A stretch of 64,000 bases of DNA from Prevotella sp. E13-17 (lineage in GTDB: Bacteria > Bacteroidota > Bacteroidia > Bacteroidales > Bacteroidaceae): NCBI RefSeq assembly GCF_022024035.1, contig NZ_CP091787.1, positions 1,116,001-1,180,000 of the forward strand, read 5' to 3'. Below the pieces are notes generated by a model. It was not told the origin of the DNA. It saw only the letters and a program-made list of their open reading frames with translations, and did not search any database. Made by a program: the position numbers and the translations under genes. Positions 51,390-60,582 of the stretch are shown one piece after another. Each line of letters starts with the position of its first letter. Position 1 is the first letter of the stretch.

Positions 51390-51509
51390 TTATGCATCCG
51401 TGTAATGGAGAAGAATGTGGATGCCGTTAATCAAATGTAAGGACTGTGCGTATAGTTTTTCCTTTGAGAAATTCGGCTTTGGATCATTGAGAATTTCGGA
51501 AAAATTCAT
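51390..51509 (-). CDS. Small ORF or gene fragment next to the IS
   Basis: A 39-codon frame starting MNFSEILNDPKPNFSKEK and ending LLHYTDA. A TTTATTTTGC promoter-like stretch lies just upstream, and the sequence GCCAAATTACCGAA occurs twice beyond it. I do not recognise the product; it may be a remnant of a longer gene. The rest of 51263-51578 shows short inverted repeats (around 51280-51345) but nothing identifiable. Confidence 0.3.
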   Translation of the reverse strand: MNFSEILNDPKPNFSKEKLYAQSLHLINGIHILLHYTDA

Positions 51510-51578
51510 ATTGCCGAGCAAAATAAAGCCAAATTACCGAAAAATATTTGGCCAAATTACCGAATATAAATAAAAAAG

Positions 51579-52728
51579 TGGGTCACTGTATAACCGCGTG
51601 GATTAACTGAAAATCTTGACCAGTCTGAAGATGAAGAATTTCTTGTCAATAACACCTCTTAGCTGAGCCCTGAAGTCCTTGATTTTTGCATTGAGCGGTC
51701 CTGCCGATGCATTGGTCGACCTGTTGACAAAGTAGTTGAGGATTTCATCCTCTCTGTCGTACATGGCTGCGGCTATGTCATTGAAGGCTTTGTTATCAAA
51801 CTCGCTCACTTTGGCGTACCACTTCTTGATGCTCTTACGCCCGGCTTCCTTGTCGCACTTCTGGGCAAAGATCATCCTCAGAGAGTGTGTCAGGCTGTAC
51901 GCCGTCTCTATGTCAGGGTACAGTTCAAAGAGTATCTCCGCACGTTCCCTTTGGTTTGGAGTCCACTTCTCGGGTGACACCATCAGCAGGTACTTACTGC
52001 GCATGAGCAGCTCGGCCTTTGTCTCGTTGTTCTTCAGCCTCTCAGGATGGTATGCGGCATTGCTATGGATTGGCTTGCCTTCTGCATCTTCCCAGGTCTT
52101 GAAACCACTGATGGGACCCGTCCGCTTGAAGCCGTTCAAGCGTCCACCCTCCTTGTATGAACGCTCGAAATTATCGCCATTGATGTGATAGTCTTTCTCA
52201 AACGAACGGGCCGTTATAGGGAGCGTCTCCAAACGCTTCTTTAAAAAATCCGCCAGTTCCTTTGAACAGCGGGTGGATTCCTGTATGAAGTCAAACTCAG
52301 ACATGACATTGTGGTTTTCTGTGTCAAGCCAGCGACGGCGACGCACATGCAACAGAACCTCCAGCCCACGAATAGGAAAGTCATGGAAGGTCTTGGCAGG
52401 AGTAAAGCCGTTAGGACGCAAATCTTCACGATTGTCTGGCGTCAGATTATTGGCTTTCTCCTTCGGACCGCCGAGCTAAACCTTCTCGTCAAGATACAGA
52501 TGGATAATGTTCACAGGACTCACCTCTGACTGTGTGTCCTGTGTGGCGGCATTCTCCTTGGGCTTCACCTCAACATTGGTCAGCTCAAACCATTCCAACA
52601 TGTGGGTTGGCAACAAGCATTTGGCAAGTATTTCGTATTGTGGATTCATTGTGATATTTCGTTTCTTGCAAGAACGAAAAACATCACGGTTTTAGTGTAC
52701 GCTCACACGTGGTTATGCAGGTGACCCA
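51579..52728 (-). mobile_element. Decayed ISL3/ISAon1-like insertion sequence
   Basis: Terminal inverted repeats TGGGTCACTGTATAACCGCG (left) and TGGGTCACCTGCATAACCAC (right, minus strand) bracket about 1.15 kb holding a broken transposase. No clear target-site duplication flanks it, consistent with age. Confidence 0.75.
51603..52649 (-). pseudogene. ISL3-family transposase, internally deleted with an in-frame stop
   Basis: The frame starts at ATG 52649 (MNPQYEILAKCLLPTHMLEW), is interrupted by TAG (complement of 52476-52478), and continues in the same frame to 51603. The N-terminal region shows DFPIRGLEVLLHVRRRRW, typical of ISAon1-type N-terminal transposase parts. The C-terminal region shows AEILFELYPDIETAYSLTHS and NRSTNASAGPLNAKIKDFRA, typical of ISL3 DDE transposases. 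Total length (about 348 codons) and the direct join between the two parts suggest the central catalytic segment is lost. Confidence 0.75.
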
Positions 52729-52784
52729 TATTTACGGTAAAAATCCGAAAATCGGCAGAAAACTACAAAGTTTAACTAAAAGTA

Positions 52785-52819
52785 AAATCCCGCATAACTA
52801 CTTGAGTTATACGGGATTT
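52785..52819 (-). terminator. Intrinsic terminator of dnaK
   Basis: AAATCCCG-ATAACT pairs with AGTTAT-CGGGATTT. In the dnaK direction a T-rich run follows the stem. Confidence 0.85.
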
Positions 52820-52870
52820 CTATAATTGCTTGTTGTTTGCTTATCAAACTTACTTGACTTCGTCGAATAA

Positions 52871-52923
52871 AGGCTGCGCCTCGGCTATGCTCATGCAAGC
52901 ATGGCATTGCTCTCGGCTTGCAC
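52871..52923. repeat. Imperfect palindromic intergenic repeat at the dnaK 3' end
   Basis: CTCGGCTATGCTCATGCAAG and ATGGCATTGCTCTCGGCTTG are two related halves around ATGCT-CATGCA-AGCAT. It abuts the dnaK stop codon region and has the look of a dispersed intergenic element. Confidence 0.5.
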
Positions 52924-52924
52924 T

Positions 52925-54823
52925 TTACTTCACCTCCTCAAAGTCGGCATCCTGGATGTCGTCTTGAGAGTTGCCGCCAGCCTGCTGCTGTTGCTGCTGA
53001 GCCTGGTCGGCACCGGGCTGAGGACCAGCCTGCTGGTACATCTTCTGAGAAGCTGACTGCATCACCTGATTGAGGTTGTTCATGGCTGTGTCGATGGCTG
53101 CTACGTCGCCTGCCTTGTGGGCTTCCTTCAGCTGATTAACAGCAGCCTCGACGTTGGCCTTGTCGGCACCAAGCTTGTCACCATTCTCGTTGAGGAAGGT
53201 CTCGGTCTGGAAAATCATGGAGTCAGCCTGGTTCATCTTGTCGATGCGCTCACGCTCCTTCTTATCGTTCTCGGCGTTGGCCTCGGCCTCTGCCTTCATG
53301 CGGTTGATCTCGTCCTGTGACAGACCAGATGAAGCCTCGATGCGGATAGCCTGCTCTTTGCCTGTAGCCTTATCCTTGGCTGATACCTTTACGATACCGT
53401 TGGCGTCGATGTCGAAGGTTACCTCAATCTGAGGTACACCACGACGGGCGGGGGCGATGCCGGTGAGGTTGAACTGGCCAAGGCTCTTGTTCTGAGCAGC
53501 CATAGGACGCTCACCTTGCAGCACGTGGATGGTCACCTCGGTCTGGTTGTCGGCAGCGGTAGAGAACACCTGACTCTGCTTGCAGGGGATAGTGGTGTTG
53601 GCCTCAATCAGCTTGGTCATTACGCCACCGAGTGTCTCGATACCCAAGGTCAGAGGAGTAACGTCGAGCAGCACGATGTCCTGACCGGTCTCCTGATTGA
53701 GAATTGCACCCTGGATGGCAGCACCTACAGCAACGACCTCGTCGGGGTTAACACCCTTTGATGGCTCTTTGCCGAAATAGTTCTTTACGAGGGCCTGCAC
53801 AGCGGGGATACGGCTTGAACCACCCACGAGGATGACCTCGTCGATATCGCTGGTAGAGATGCCTGCGTCGCGAACGGCGTTCTGGCAAGGAACCAAACAA
53901 GCCTGAATCAGGTTGTGGGCCAGTTGCTCAAACTTAGCACGTGTCAGTGTCTTAACCAAGTGCTTGGGAACACCGCCAACGGGCATGATGTAGGGGAGGT
54001 TAATCTCCGTTGAAGTGGTGCTCGATAGCTCGATCTTAGCCTTCTCGGCAGCTTCCTTCAGACGCTGCATTGCCATAGGATCACTCTTCAGGTCAGCACC
54101 CTCGTCGTTCTTGAACTCCTGTACCAGCCAGTCGATGATCACCTGGTCGAAGTCGTCACCACCCAGGTGAGTATCACCATTGGTAGAGAGCACCTCGAAT
54201 ACACCGCCACCGAAGTCAAGGATGGAGATATCGAATGTTCCGCCACCGAGGTCGAACACGGCAATCTTCATATCCTTGTTGGTCTTGTCGATACCATAAG
54301 CCAAGGCTGCGGCTGTAGGCTCATTCACGATACGGCGTACGTTGAGACCAGCGATCTGACCAGCCTCCTTTGTGGCCTGACGCTGAGAGTCAGAGAAGTA
54401 GGCAGGCACGGTGATGACAGCTTCTGTCACCTCCTGTCCGAGATAGTCCTCAGCAGTCTTCTTCATCTTCTGAAGCACCATGGCAGAAATCTCCTGAGGT
54501 GTGTACTTACGGCCGTCGATATCTACACGAGGATAGCCACCCTCGTTAACTACAGAGAATGGTACGCGAGCAATTTCCTTCTCGGTCTGCTGCCATGTCT
54601 CACCCATGAAACGCTTAATAGAATAAACGGTGTTTTTAGGGTTAGTGATAGCCTGACGCTTGGCAGGGTCGCCAATCTTGCGTTCGCCACCCTCGACGAA
54701 ACCTACTACAGAAGGTGTCGTGCGCTTGCCCTCGCTATTTGCGATAACGACAGGCTCATTGCCTTCAAATACTGATACACACGAGTTTGTTGTACCTAAG
54801 TCAATACCAATAATCTTTCCCAT
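52925..54823 (-). CDS. dnaK: Chaperone DnaK (Hsp70)
   Basis: A 632-residue Hsp70. The ATPase domain starts with [20 protein letters not shown] and has [17 protein letters not shown] and [16 protein letters not shown]. The linker [17 protein letters not shown] leads to the peptide-binding domain and helical lid. The C-terminus is Gln-rich and ends [11 protein letters not shown], close to the conserved EEVD-like end. It folds nascent and stressed proteins with DnaJ/GrpE, which are not adjacent. The promoter TAGCCTTTGCA is at 54872-54882. Confidence 0.98.
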   Translation of the reverse strand: MGKIIGIDLGTTNSCVSVFEGNEPVVIANSEGKRTTPSVVGFVEGGERKIGDPAKRQAITNPKNTVYSIKRFMGETWQQTEKEIARVPFSVVNEGGYPRVDIDGRKYTPQEISAMVLQKMKKTAEDYLGQEVTEAVITVPAYFSDSQRQATKEAGQIAGLNVRRIVNEPTAAALAYGIDKTNKDMKIAVFDLGGGTFDISILDFGGGVFEVLSTNGDTHLGGDDFDQVIIDWLVQEFKNDEGADLKSDPMAMQRLKEAAEKAKIELSSTTSTEINLPYIMPVGGVPKHLVKTLTRAKFEQLAHNLIQACLVPCQNAVRDAGISTSDIDEVILVGGSSRIPAVQALVKNYFGKEPSKGVNPDEVVAVGAAIQGAILNQETGQDIVLLDVTPLTLGIETLGGVMTKLIEANTTIPCKQSQVFSTAADNQTEVTIHVLQGERPMAAQNKSLGQFNLTGIAPARRGVPQIEVTFDIDANGIVKVSAKDKATGKEQAIRIEASSGLSQDEINRMKAEAEANAENDKKERERIDKMNQADSMIFQTETFLNENGDKLGADKANVEAAVNQLKEAHKAGDVAAIDTAMNNLNQVMQSASQKMYQQAGPQPGADQAQQQQQQAGGNSQDDIQDADFEEVK

Positions 54824-54871
54824 AATATATAATTTTTATTTGTTATTACTTTGAAATGTCACTAAGGATAA

Positions 54872-54882
54872 TGCAAAGGCTA
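54872..54882 (-). promoter_or_regulatory. -7 promoter element for dnaK
   Basis: TAGCCTTTGCA on the minus strand, about 49 nt before the ATG. No CIRCE-like inverted repeat was seen in the leader. Confidence 0.65.
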
Positions 54883-54956
54883 TGCCAAAAACATATTTTT
54901 TATTGAGAAACATATATTTATTGCGCCATTTTGGCATAAGTATGAAAAGTTTTGTT

Positions 54957-54966
54957 TAATTTTGCA
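54957..54966 (+). promoter_or_regulatory. -7 promoter element for the secreted hypothetical gene
   Basis: TAATTTTGCA, 25 nt before ATG 54991. Confidence 0.7.
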
Positions 54967-54990
54967 TGCGTAATAAAAAAGTAAGAAACA

Positions 54991-56313
54991 ATGAAAAAAT
55001 CTTTCTTTCTGGTGCTGATGTCAGCCCTTTTAGGGATGAATGTAGAAGCACAAAACAAGTATATCGTTAAAACAAAGGGTGCCCAGAAGATTGTCAATCA
55101 ACGGATGGATACCTCTAATGAAGATGAGAACGAGAAACAGGATGTTATTAGTCGTAACTTCAGTTTCAGAGATTTGTGCAGTTGGCAGAAAGGTATGCGT
55201 TTCATGGTGATTCCTGAGAAGAAGGATTTGATAATCAAGACCTTTGCCGACTCTCTGACCGGTAATATGGTGAGCAGTAATTTGCTGAAATACAAGATCA
55301 TGGTTTATAAGGGACATGATAAGGTTGGTGGTCTGAATGAGCATATTAATTTTATGTGTGAAGATGATGGCAAGACTTACTATTATGAAATTCCATCATA
55401 TTCGTTTGACGATTATTGCTTTAGCAGACAAGGTGTTCCAACATTGGCTTATTTAGATGATGTGGATAAGGCCATAGAACTCTTTAAAGGCAAGAAGCTG
55501 CGTACCAAAGCCAGTAGCTATTATGTTGATTCTGAAGTAGATACCAATGGCGTAGAACTGATTACAGACGTGCCTGTCGGTACAGAGGTGACGGTAAAGG
55601 CCGTTGGCGTGGGAACCCGCAGCTATCCTGTCAAGATTATCGTGGCAGACAAACGTGGCAGAGAGTTTTTCCAGAATGTTGCAATCAGTCGCACCAACAG
55701 TGGCATGCGCGATTCCGAGTTTGGTGCTTCGCAGGTGATTCCTCACACGTTTGATGGCAGTTTTGAACTAATCAACGACAATATGTCAGTTGATAAGGAA
55801 TATAGCGAATATCGGGGTAAGGTCGTTTATACGCTTCGGCGTACAGATATGACAGATAGTCAGAAACTGCGTGTCAGGGTGGCCCGTCTGTCTGTCTTCA
55901 CCATTTCTGATGTTCAAAAGATGCCCAACTCAAAATATGTCAGATTGACATTGACGGGCACTGGTTCTGGCAGTAAATACTATAAATTGGTGTCAATGAA
56001 TGGCGATAGCAATGTCACGTGGGATGCTGACACCGATGCGCCGCAAGAGGATGTCTATTCGAATCTTTTTGCAGAAGGTGACCCATCGAAGTTTCCTGGT
56101 ATCCGCAAAAAGAACTATATGGACATACAGAAGGGAATCGTGCGTAAGGGCTTCACGGAGCAAGAGGTAAAACTGGCTTTGGGCGAACCCGATGTGAAGG
56201 GCAATGCCAAAAATGGAGTCTTCACTTATACGTATAATTCTACCCCCAGTCAGTCGCGTAGTGAGGTCTTTTTCGATGCAGCGACAAAGAAGGTGCTTCG
56301 AATCATTAAGTAG
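54991..56313 (+). CDS. Secreted hypothetical protein with a C-terminal BamE/SmpA-like segment
   Basis: A 440-residue exported protein. The signal peptide MKKSFFLVLMSALLGMNVEA is clear. The body is a mixture of short beta segments without a family I recognise (DLCSWQKGMRFMVIPEKKDL, VELITDVPVGTEVTVKAVG). The last 65 residues (IQKGIVRKGFTEQEVKLALG, EPDVKGNAKNGVFTYTYN, then FFDAATKKVLRI) resemble the BamE/SmpA fold, in which a GxxxxEVxxxLGxP helix precedes strands. It may be a periplasmic or cell-envelope protein. It is monocistronic and convergent with recA. Confidence 0.7.
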   Translation: MKKSFFLVLMSALLGMNVEAQNKYIVKTKGAQKIVNQRMDTSNEDENEKQDVISRNFSFRDLCSWQKGMRFMVIPEKKDLIIKTFADSLTGNMVSSNLLKYKIMVYKGHDKVGGLNEHINFMCEDDGKTYYYEIPSYSFDDYCFSRQGVPTLAYLDDVDKAIELFKGKKLRTKASSYYVDSEVDTNGVELITDVPVGTEVTVKAVGVGTRSYPVKIIVADKRGREFFQNVAISRTNSGMRDSEFGASQVIPHTFDGSFELINDNMSVDKEYSEYRGKVVYTLRRTDMTDSQKLRVRVARLSVFTISDVQKMPNSKYVRLTLTGTGSGSKYYKLVSMNGDSNVTWDADTDAPQEDVYSNLFAEGDPSKFPGIRKKNYMDIQKGIVRKGFTEQEVKLALGEPDVKGNAKNGVFTYTYNSTPSQSRSEVFFDAATKKVLRIIK

Positions 56314-56336
56314 TTTTTCTCTTATATGATAAAAAA

Positions 56337-56372
56337 AACAGATGGCAATTATTTTTGCCATCTGTTTTTGGT
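56337..56372. terminator. Bidirectional terminator between the secreted gene and recA
   Basis: AAACAGATGGCAA pairs perfectly with TTGCCATCTGTTT, with A- and T-runs outside. Confidence 0.9.
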
Positions 56373-56375
56373 TTA

Positions 56376-57407
56376 TCAGTTGTTTTGATCTTTGATTGCT
56401 TCCATAATCTTGGCTTCCAGCTCATCGCATAATTCGGGATTGTCTTTCAGCAGTTGCTTTGTTGCATCTCGACCTTGCGCCAGCTTAGCATCTTCGTAGC
56501 TGAACCATGAACCGCTCTTCTTGATGATGCCGTAATCAACGCCCAAGTCAACAATCTCTCCAATTTTTGAGATTCCTTCACCAAAGGTGATCTCAAACTC
56601 AGCTTTGCGGAATGGGGGAGCAACTTTGTTCTTGACAACCTTTACGCGCACCTGATTACCAATAACCTGATCGCCATCCTTGATGCCAGTCACCTTGCGG
56701 ATGTCAAGACGCACGGAGGCATAGAATTTCAGAGCATTACCACCTGTCGTGGTCTCTGGATTGCCAAACATGACACCAATTTTTTCGCGCAGCTGGTTGA
56801 TAAAGATGCAAGTCGTGTTGGTTTTGGCAATGGTCGAAGTGACCTTGCGCAGAGCCTGACTCATCAAGCGGGCATGAAGACCTACTGCCGAGTCGCCCAT
56901 GTCACCCTCTATTTCTTTTTTAGGTGTCAGGGCTGCTACAGAGTCGATGACGATGATGTCGATAGCCGAAGAACGAATCAGCTGGTCGGCAATTTCAAGT
57001 GCCTGTTCTCCATTGTCTGGCTGCGAGATATATAGGTTGTCAATGTCAACACCCAATTTCTGTGCATAGAAGCGATCGAAAGCATGTTCTGCATCGATAA
57101 AGGCTGCAATACCTCCAGCTTTCTGAGCTTCTGCAATAGCATGGATGGCAAGCGTTGTCTTACCAGAAGACTCTGGACCATAGATTTCAATGATGCGTCC
57201 TTTGGGGTATCCTCCCACACCCAGTGCAGCATTCAGCCCGATCGAACCTGTTGGGATCACCTCTACATTTTCTATCTTTTCTTCACCCATGCGCATGATA
57301 GAGCCTTTGCCAAAGTCTTTTTCAATCTTTGACATGGCTGCTTGCAGTGCCTTCAGCTTATCTTGCTGGGTGCTCAGCATTTCTGCGTCTAATTCCTTTT
57401 TAGCCAT
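56376..57407 (-). CDS. recA: Recombinase A
   Basis: A 343-residue RecA. Walker A is [15 protein letters not shown], Walker B is [14 protein letters not shown], loop L2 and adjacent conserved sequence are [20 protein letters not shown], and [17 protein letters not shown] follows. It forms filaments on single-stranded DNA for homologous recombination and SOS induction. Upstream lie palindromic units and, in the same direction, the saccharopine-dehydrogenase-like gene. No TAnnTTTG promoter or SOS box was recognised in the 140-bp gap, so read-through from upstream is possible. Confidence 0.98.
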   Translation of the reverse strand: MAKKELDAEMLSTQQDKLKALQAAMSKIEKDFGKGSIMRMGEEKIENVEVIPTGSIGLNAALGVGGYPKGRIIEIYGPESSGKTTLAIHAIAEAQKAGGIAAFIDAEHAFDRFYAQKLGVDIDNLYISQPDNGEQALEIADQLIRSSAIDIIVIDSVAALTPKKEIEGDMGDSAVGLHARLMSQALRKVTSTIAKTNTTCIFINQLREKIGVMFGNPETTTGGNALKFYASVRLDIRKVTGIKDGDQVIGNQVRVKVVKNKVAPPFRKAEFEITFGEGISKIGEIVDLGVDYGIIKKSGSWFSYEDAKLAQGRDATKQLLKDNPELCDELEAKIMEAIKDQNN

Positions 57408-57413
57408 TTAGAA

Positions 57414-57442
57414 CCTCCCCCGACCCCTCCCAAGGAGGGGAG
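57414..57442 (+). repeat. GC-rich palindromic unit near recA (copy 1)
   Basis: CTCCCCCGACCCCTCC-CAA-GGAGGGGAG. It is related to 14137-14165 and inverted relative to 57514-57546. Confidence 0.8.
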
Positions 57443-57513
57443 TGCCTGGCGGTTTCAGGGGGATTTGCCAAGCTTTCTATTGGTTATTACTATATTTTTA
57501 TGATCTATCCGTA

Positions 57514-57546
57514 GGCCCTCCTCCCCTTGGGGGAGGTTGGGAGAGG
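57514..57546 (-). repeat. GC-rich palindromic unit near recA (copy 2, inverted)
   Basis: CCTCCTCCCCTTGGGGGAGG followed by TTGGGAGAGG. It ends directly at the stop codon of the saccharopine-dehydrogenase-like gene. Confidence 0.8.
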
Positions 57547-57547
57547 T

Positions 57548-58786
57548 TTAAAGCTCCAGGTCGCCGTCGTGAATCTCGTGCCAAGGCAGTCCCTGCTTGT
57601 TGAGCTGTTCCATGAATGGATCTGGGTCGAACTCCTCAACATTGTGAACACCTGGTTTGCTCCACAACCCTTTGCAGAACATCATGGCGCCAATCATGGC
57701 CGGTACACCTGTCGTGTAGCTGACTCCCTGCATGCCTGTCTCTTCGTAGGCTGCGCGGTGCGAACAGTTGTTATATACATAATAGGTGTGCTCTTTGCCG
57801 TCGTTGCCAATGCCGCGAATACGACAACCTATTGAGGTCTGGCCTTCGTAGTTCTCGCCAAGGTCCTGTGGGTTGGGCAATACAGCCTTGAGGAATTGCA
57901 GGGGAACGATCTTCACTTTTGCCGTACCCGTTCCATCTGCTAATGGAGCTTCATATTCAACCTCGTCGATGCGGCTCATGCCAATGTTCTGGATTACTTC
58001 AAGATGCTTGAGGTATTGTTGGCCAAAGGTCATCCAGAAACGTGCACGCTTAATGGTGGGGTAGTTGATGACCAGCGACTCTATCTCCTCGTGGTGCAAC
58101 AGGTAGCTGTCGCGTGGACCAATCTCAGGATAGGTGAGGTCTTTGTGAATCTCCAGAGGCTCAGTCTCTACCCATTGACCATTTTCCCAGTAAAGTCCCT
58201 TTTGAGTGATCTCACGGATGTTGATTTCAGGATTAAAGTTGGTTGCGAATGCCTTGTGATGGTCACCGGCGTTACAGTCAACGATGTCCAAATATTGAAT
58301 TTCCTTGAAGTGATGTTTGGCAGCATAGGCAGTAAAGATCGAGGTGACACCAGGGTCGAATCCGCAACCAAGGATTGCTGTGAGCCCTGCTTTCTCGAAG
58401 CGGTCGCGATAGGCCCACTGCCAAGAGTACTCAAAATGAGCCTCGTCTTTGGGCTCATAGTTGGCGGTGTCGAGATAGTTGCAACCACATGCCAGGCAGG
58501 CATCCATGATTGTTAGGTCCTGATAGGGTAGTGCCAGGTTGATGACCAGCTCTGGCTTAAAGTCGTTGAAGAGCGCCTTCAGCTGCTCTACGTCATCGGC
58601 ATCGACCTGAGCTGTCTTGATGTCCAACTTGTAGCCTGCCTTGTGGATGTCATCAACAATCTTGTCGCACTTAGCCTTGCGGCGGCTGGCAATCATGAAA
58701 TCTGTAAATACGTCAGCATTTTGAGCAATCTTGAATGCTGCCACTGTAGCGACGCCGCCGGCGCCAATCATTAAAACTCTACTCAT
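57548..58786 (-). CDS. Saccharopine dehydrogenase-family enzyme (possible carboxynorspermidine dehydrogenase)
   Basis: A 412-residue NAD(P)-dependent oxidoreductase. The Rossmann motif MSRVLMIGAGGVATVAAFKI is followed by IASRRKAKCDKIVDDI. Conserved family positions are VINLALPYQDLTIMDACLAC, NYLDTANYEP and ILGCGFDPGVTSIFTAYA. This branch in Bacteroides-type genomes includes carboxynorspermidine/carboxyspermidine dehydrogenase of the alternative spermidine pathway, which is the most likely role; true lysine-pathway saccharopine dehydrogenase is less likely. It lies 31 bp from the upstream DUF6621-like gene. Confidence 0.88.
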   Translation of the reverse strand: MSRVLMIGAGGVATVAAFKIAQNADVFTDFMIASRRKAKCDKIVDDIHKAGYKLDIKTAQVDADDVEQLKALFNDFKPELVINLALPYQDLTIMDACLACGCNYLDTANYEPKDEAHFEYSWQWAYRDRFEKAGLTAILGCGFDPGVTSIFTAYAAKHHFKEIQYLDIVDCNAGDHHKAFATNFNPEINIREITQKGLYWENGQWVETEPLEIHKDLTYPEIGPRDSYLLHHEEIESLVINYPTIKRARFWMTFGQQYLKHLEVIQNIGMSRIDEVEYEAPLADGTGTAKVKIVPLQFLKAVLPNPQDLGENYEGQTSIGCRIRGIGNDGKEHTYYVYNNCSHRAAYEETGMQGVSYTTGVPAMIGAMMFCKGLWSKPGVHNVEEFDPDPFMEQLNKQGLPWHEIHDGDLEL

Positions 58787-58817
58787 CTTCTATCGTTTTT
58801 TTTGTTTTCTTCGAAAA

Positions 58818-59402
58818 TTAAAGTTTGTCGGGCTTAATCTCCTCGCCCTTGATTCCCATGGCAGCCATCAATGAATAGCCAAGTATCTCTTGGCGAAAGT
58901 TGCCACCGGGCATTGGCTGCATAGAGAATACAGTGGTACGCTTGTCTTCATCTATTCTCTTAGCGGTATCACGTACCTTATTATATATGTTGTCATCAGG
59001 GATGATCATGATGCGCTTCACCTCTTTCTGATTGGCAAAAAGGAGAATGGTGTCAGCAAAGAGCTGTTCCTTTGTGGTCAGTGGCTCTATCGTGACAGTA
59101 GAAAAGATGAACTCTCCAAGATGACTTTTGAAAGCTTGTCCGTTCAATTGCTCAAAGTTGCCGGGCATAAAATTGTTCATTGCTTTAGAGTTGGAATTGT
59201 GAATCAGCACCACCTGTACTTCATTTTCGCCTTCACGCAGACCACCATCCAGTGCCAGACACTCCGTCCATCTTGGCAGGTCGGCCTGTGGAATACGGCG
59301 CCCGATCATACGCTCAAAGTTAACAATCAGGTCAAATGCTACTTTGTCAACGAAATCCGCATCTACAACAATAATGTTCTCAGAAAAGTTCTTTTCGTTC
59401 AT
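58818..59402 (-). CDS. DUF6621-like conserved protein
   Basis: A 194-residue cytoplasmic-looking protein with no signal peptide or membrane segment. Visible blocks are NIIVVDADFVDKVAFDLIVN, FERMIGRRIPQADLPRWTEC and LALDGGLREGENEVQVVLIH near the N-terminus and VFSMQPMPGGNFRQEILGYS near the end. I believe it corresponds to DUF6621, a Bacteroidota family without known function, but that is from memory of sequence style. The promoter element ends 2-3 nt before the ATG, suggesting a leaderless message. It is first gene of a unit leading toward recA. Confidence 0.65.
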   Translation of the reverse strand: MNEKNFSENIIVVDADFVDKVAFDLIVNFERMIGRRIPQADLPRWTECLALDGGLREGENEVQVVLIHNSNSKAMNNFMPGNFEQLNGQAFKSHLGEFIFSTVTIEPLTTKEQLFADTILLFANQKEVKRIMIIPDDNIYNKVRDTAKRIDEDKRTTVFSMQPMPGGNFRQEILGYSLMAAMGIKGEEIKPDKL

Positions 59403-59405
59403 AGG

Positions 59406-59415
59406 TGCAAAGTTA
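59406..59415 (-). promoter_or_regulatory. -7 promoter element for the DUF6621-like gene
   Basis: TAACTTTGCA on the minus strand, with the TTTG ending 6 nt before the A of ATG 59402. Confidence 0.7.
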
Positions 59416-59540
59416 CAAATTTTTTAAGAGTAGAGCAAAACAAATCTCTTTTTTTTGTGTAATTGATATAAATCAAGTATAAAATCAAATATTTAGGTAA
59501 AAAAATCAAATAATATTGTTGCAGTTTCAAAAAATAAGTG

Positions 59541-59550
59541 TAAATTTGCA
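59541..59550 (+). promoter_or_regulatory. -7 promoter element for rhaD
   Basis: TAAATTTGCA, 23 nt before the ATG. Confidence 0.65.
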
Positions 59551-59572
59551 CCAAAAATAAAGCATTAAACAA

Positions 59573-60382
59573 ATGAAGAGTATCTTAGACGGAAGAAAAG
59601 CTCTGAGTGCGGAGATTGAGAAGATTGCCGAAGTAGCAGGTTACTTGTGGCAAAATGGTTGGGCAGAACGTAACGGTGGAAACATCACTGTCAACGTTAC
59701 AGAATATGTTGACGACGAGATTCGTCAGATGCCAGCCATTAGCGATGTGAAGCAGATCGGTATCACACTTCCGGCTTTGAAAGGATGCTATTTCTATTGT
59801 AAAGGCACTGGTAAGCGCATGCGCGATTTGGCTCGTTGGCCCATGGACAATGGTTCCGTGATTCGCATTCTTGACGATTGCGCTTCATATGTGATTATCG
59901 CTGACAATGCCGTAATGCCGACAAGCGAGCTGCCCAGTCATCTGATTGTACATGCTCGACAGATTGAGACAAACTCTGGCTATAAAGCCACAGTACATAC
60001 GCATCCTATAGAACTGGTGGCCATGAGTCACAATCCAGAGTTTTTGGGAAAAGACGTGCTGACCAAGATTCTTTGGTCTATGATTCCTGAGACGAAGGCA
60101 TTCTGCCCACTGGGATTAGGCATCGTCCCCTACACTCTGCCGGGTTCTAATGAGTTAGCTCAGGCTACGCTGAAAGAACTGGAGGACTACGATGTGGTGA
60201 TGTGGGAGAAGCATGGCGTATTTGCCAAGGGCACCGATGTGATGGATGCATTCGACCAGATTGACGTGCTCTCAAAGAGTGCAAAGATTTACATCAACGC
60301 CAAGGCCATGGGATTTACTCCTGAAGGTATGAGTGATGAACAGATGAAGGAAATGACACGTGCATTTAATTTGCCACGTTAA
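59573..60382 (+). CDS. rhaD: Rhamnulose-1-phosphate aldolase
   Basis: A 269-residue class II zinc aldolase splitting L-rhamnulose 1-phosphate into DHAP and L-lactaldehyde. The family motifs are EVAGYLWQNGWAERNGGNIT, LPALKGCYFYCKGTGKRM, zinc ligands in TVHTHPIELVAMSHNPEFLG and the C-terminal His in VVMWEKHGVFAKGTDVMDAF. It is convergent with the rhamnose transporter across a 538-bp intergenic region; kinase and isomerase genes are not in the window. Confidence 0.95.
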   Translation: MKSILDGRKALSAEIEKIAEVAGYLWQNGWAERNGGNITVNVTEYVDDEIRQMPAISDVKQIGITLPALKGCYFYCKGTGKRMRDLARWPMDNGSVIRILDDCASYVIIADNAVMPTSELPSHLIVHARQIETNSGYKATVHTHPIELVAMSHNPEFLGKDVLTKILWSMIPETKAFCPLGLGIVPYTLPGSNELAQATLKELEDYDVVMWEKHGVFAKGTDVMDAFDQIDVLSKSAKIYINAKAMGFTPEGMSDEQMKEMTRAFNLPR

Positions 60383-60470
60383 TAGATATACGAAAAAACG
60401 AATAAGAAAAAACAAAACTACTGACAGCATATATATAATCATTATTACTTACTATTTAGTGAAACTAAGA

Positions 60471-60511
60471 AGGCCCCGTCGCTGTGAAGCGCTGGGGTCT
60501 AATTTTTTTTT
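60471..60511 (+). terminator. Intrinsic terminator after rhaD
   Basis: AGGCCCC-GTCGCT pairs with AGCGC-TGGGGTCT, followed by nine T. Confidence 0.8.
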
Positions 60512-60582
60512 GTTAGGGGTGTAGGCTTCTGGCAAAAGCAGGCATCGTTTTTGAGTTTACAATGATCCCTTGGCGAGGTTGA

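Noticed and set aside
54824..54871. CIRCE-type heat-shock operator before dnaK
   Set aside because: No TTAGCACTC-N9-GAGTGCTAA-like inverted repeat is present in the leader.
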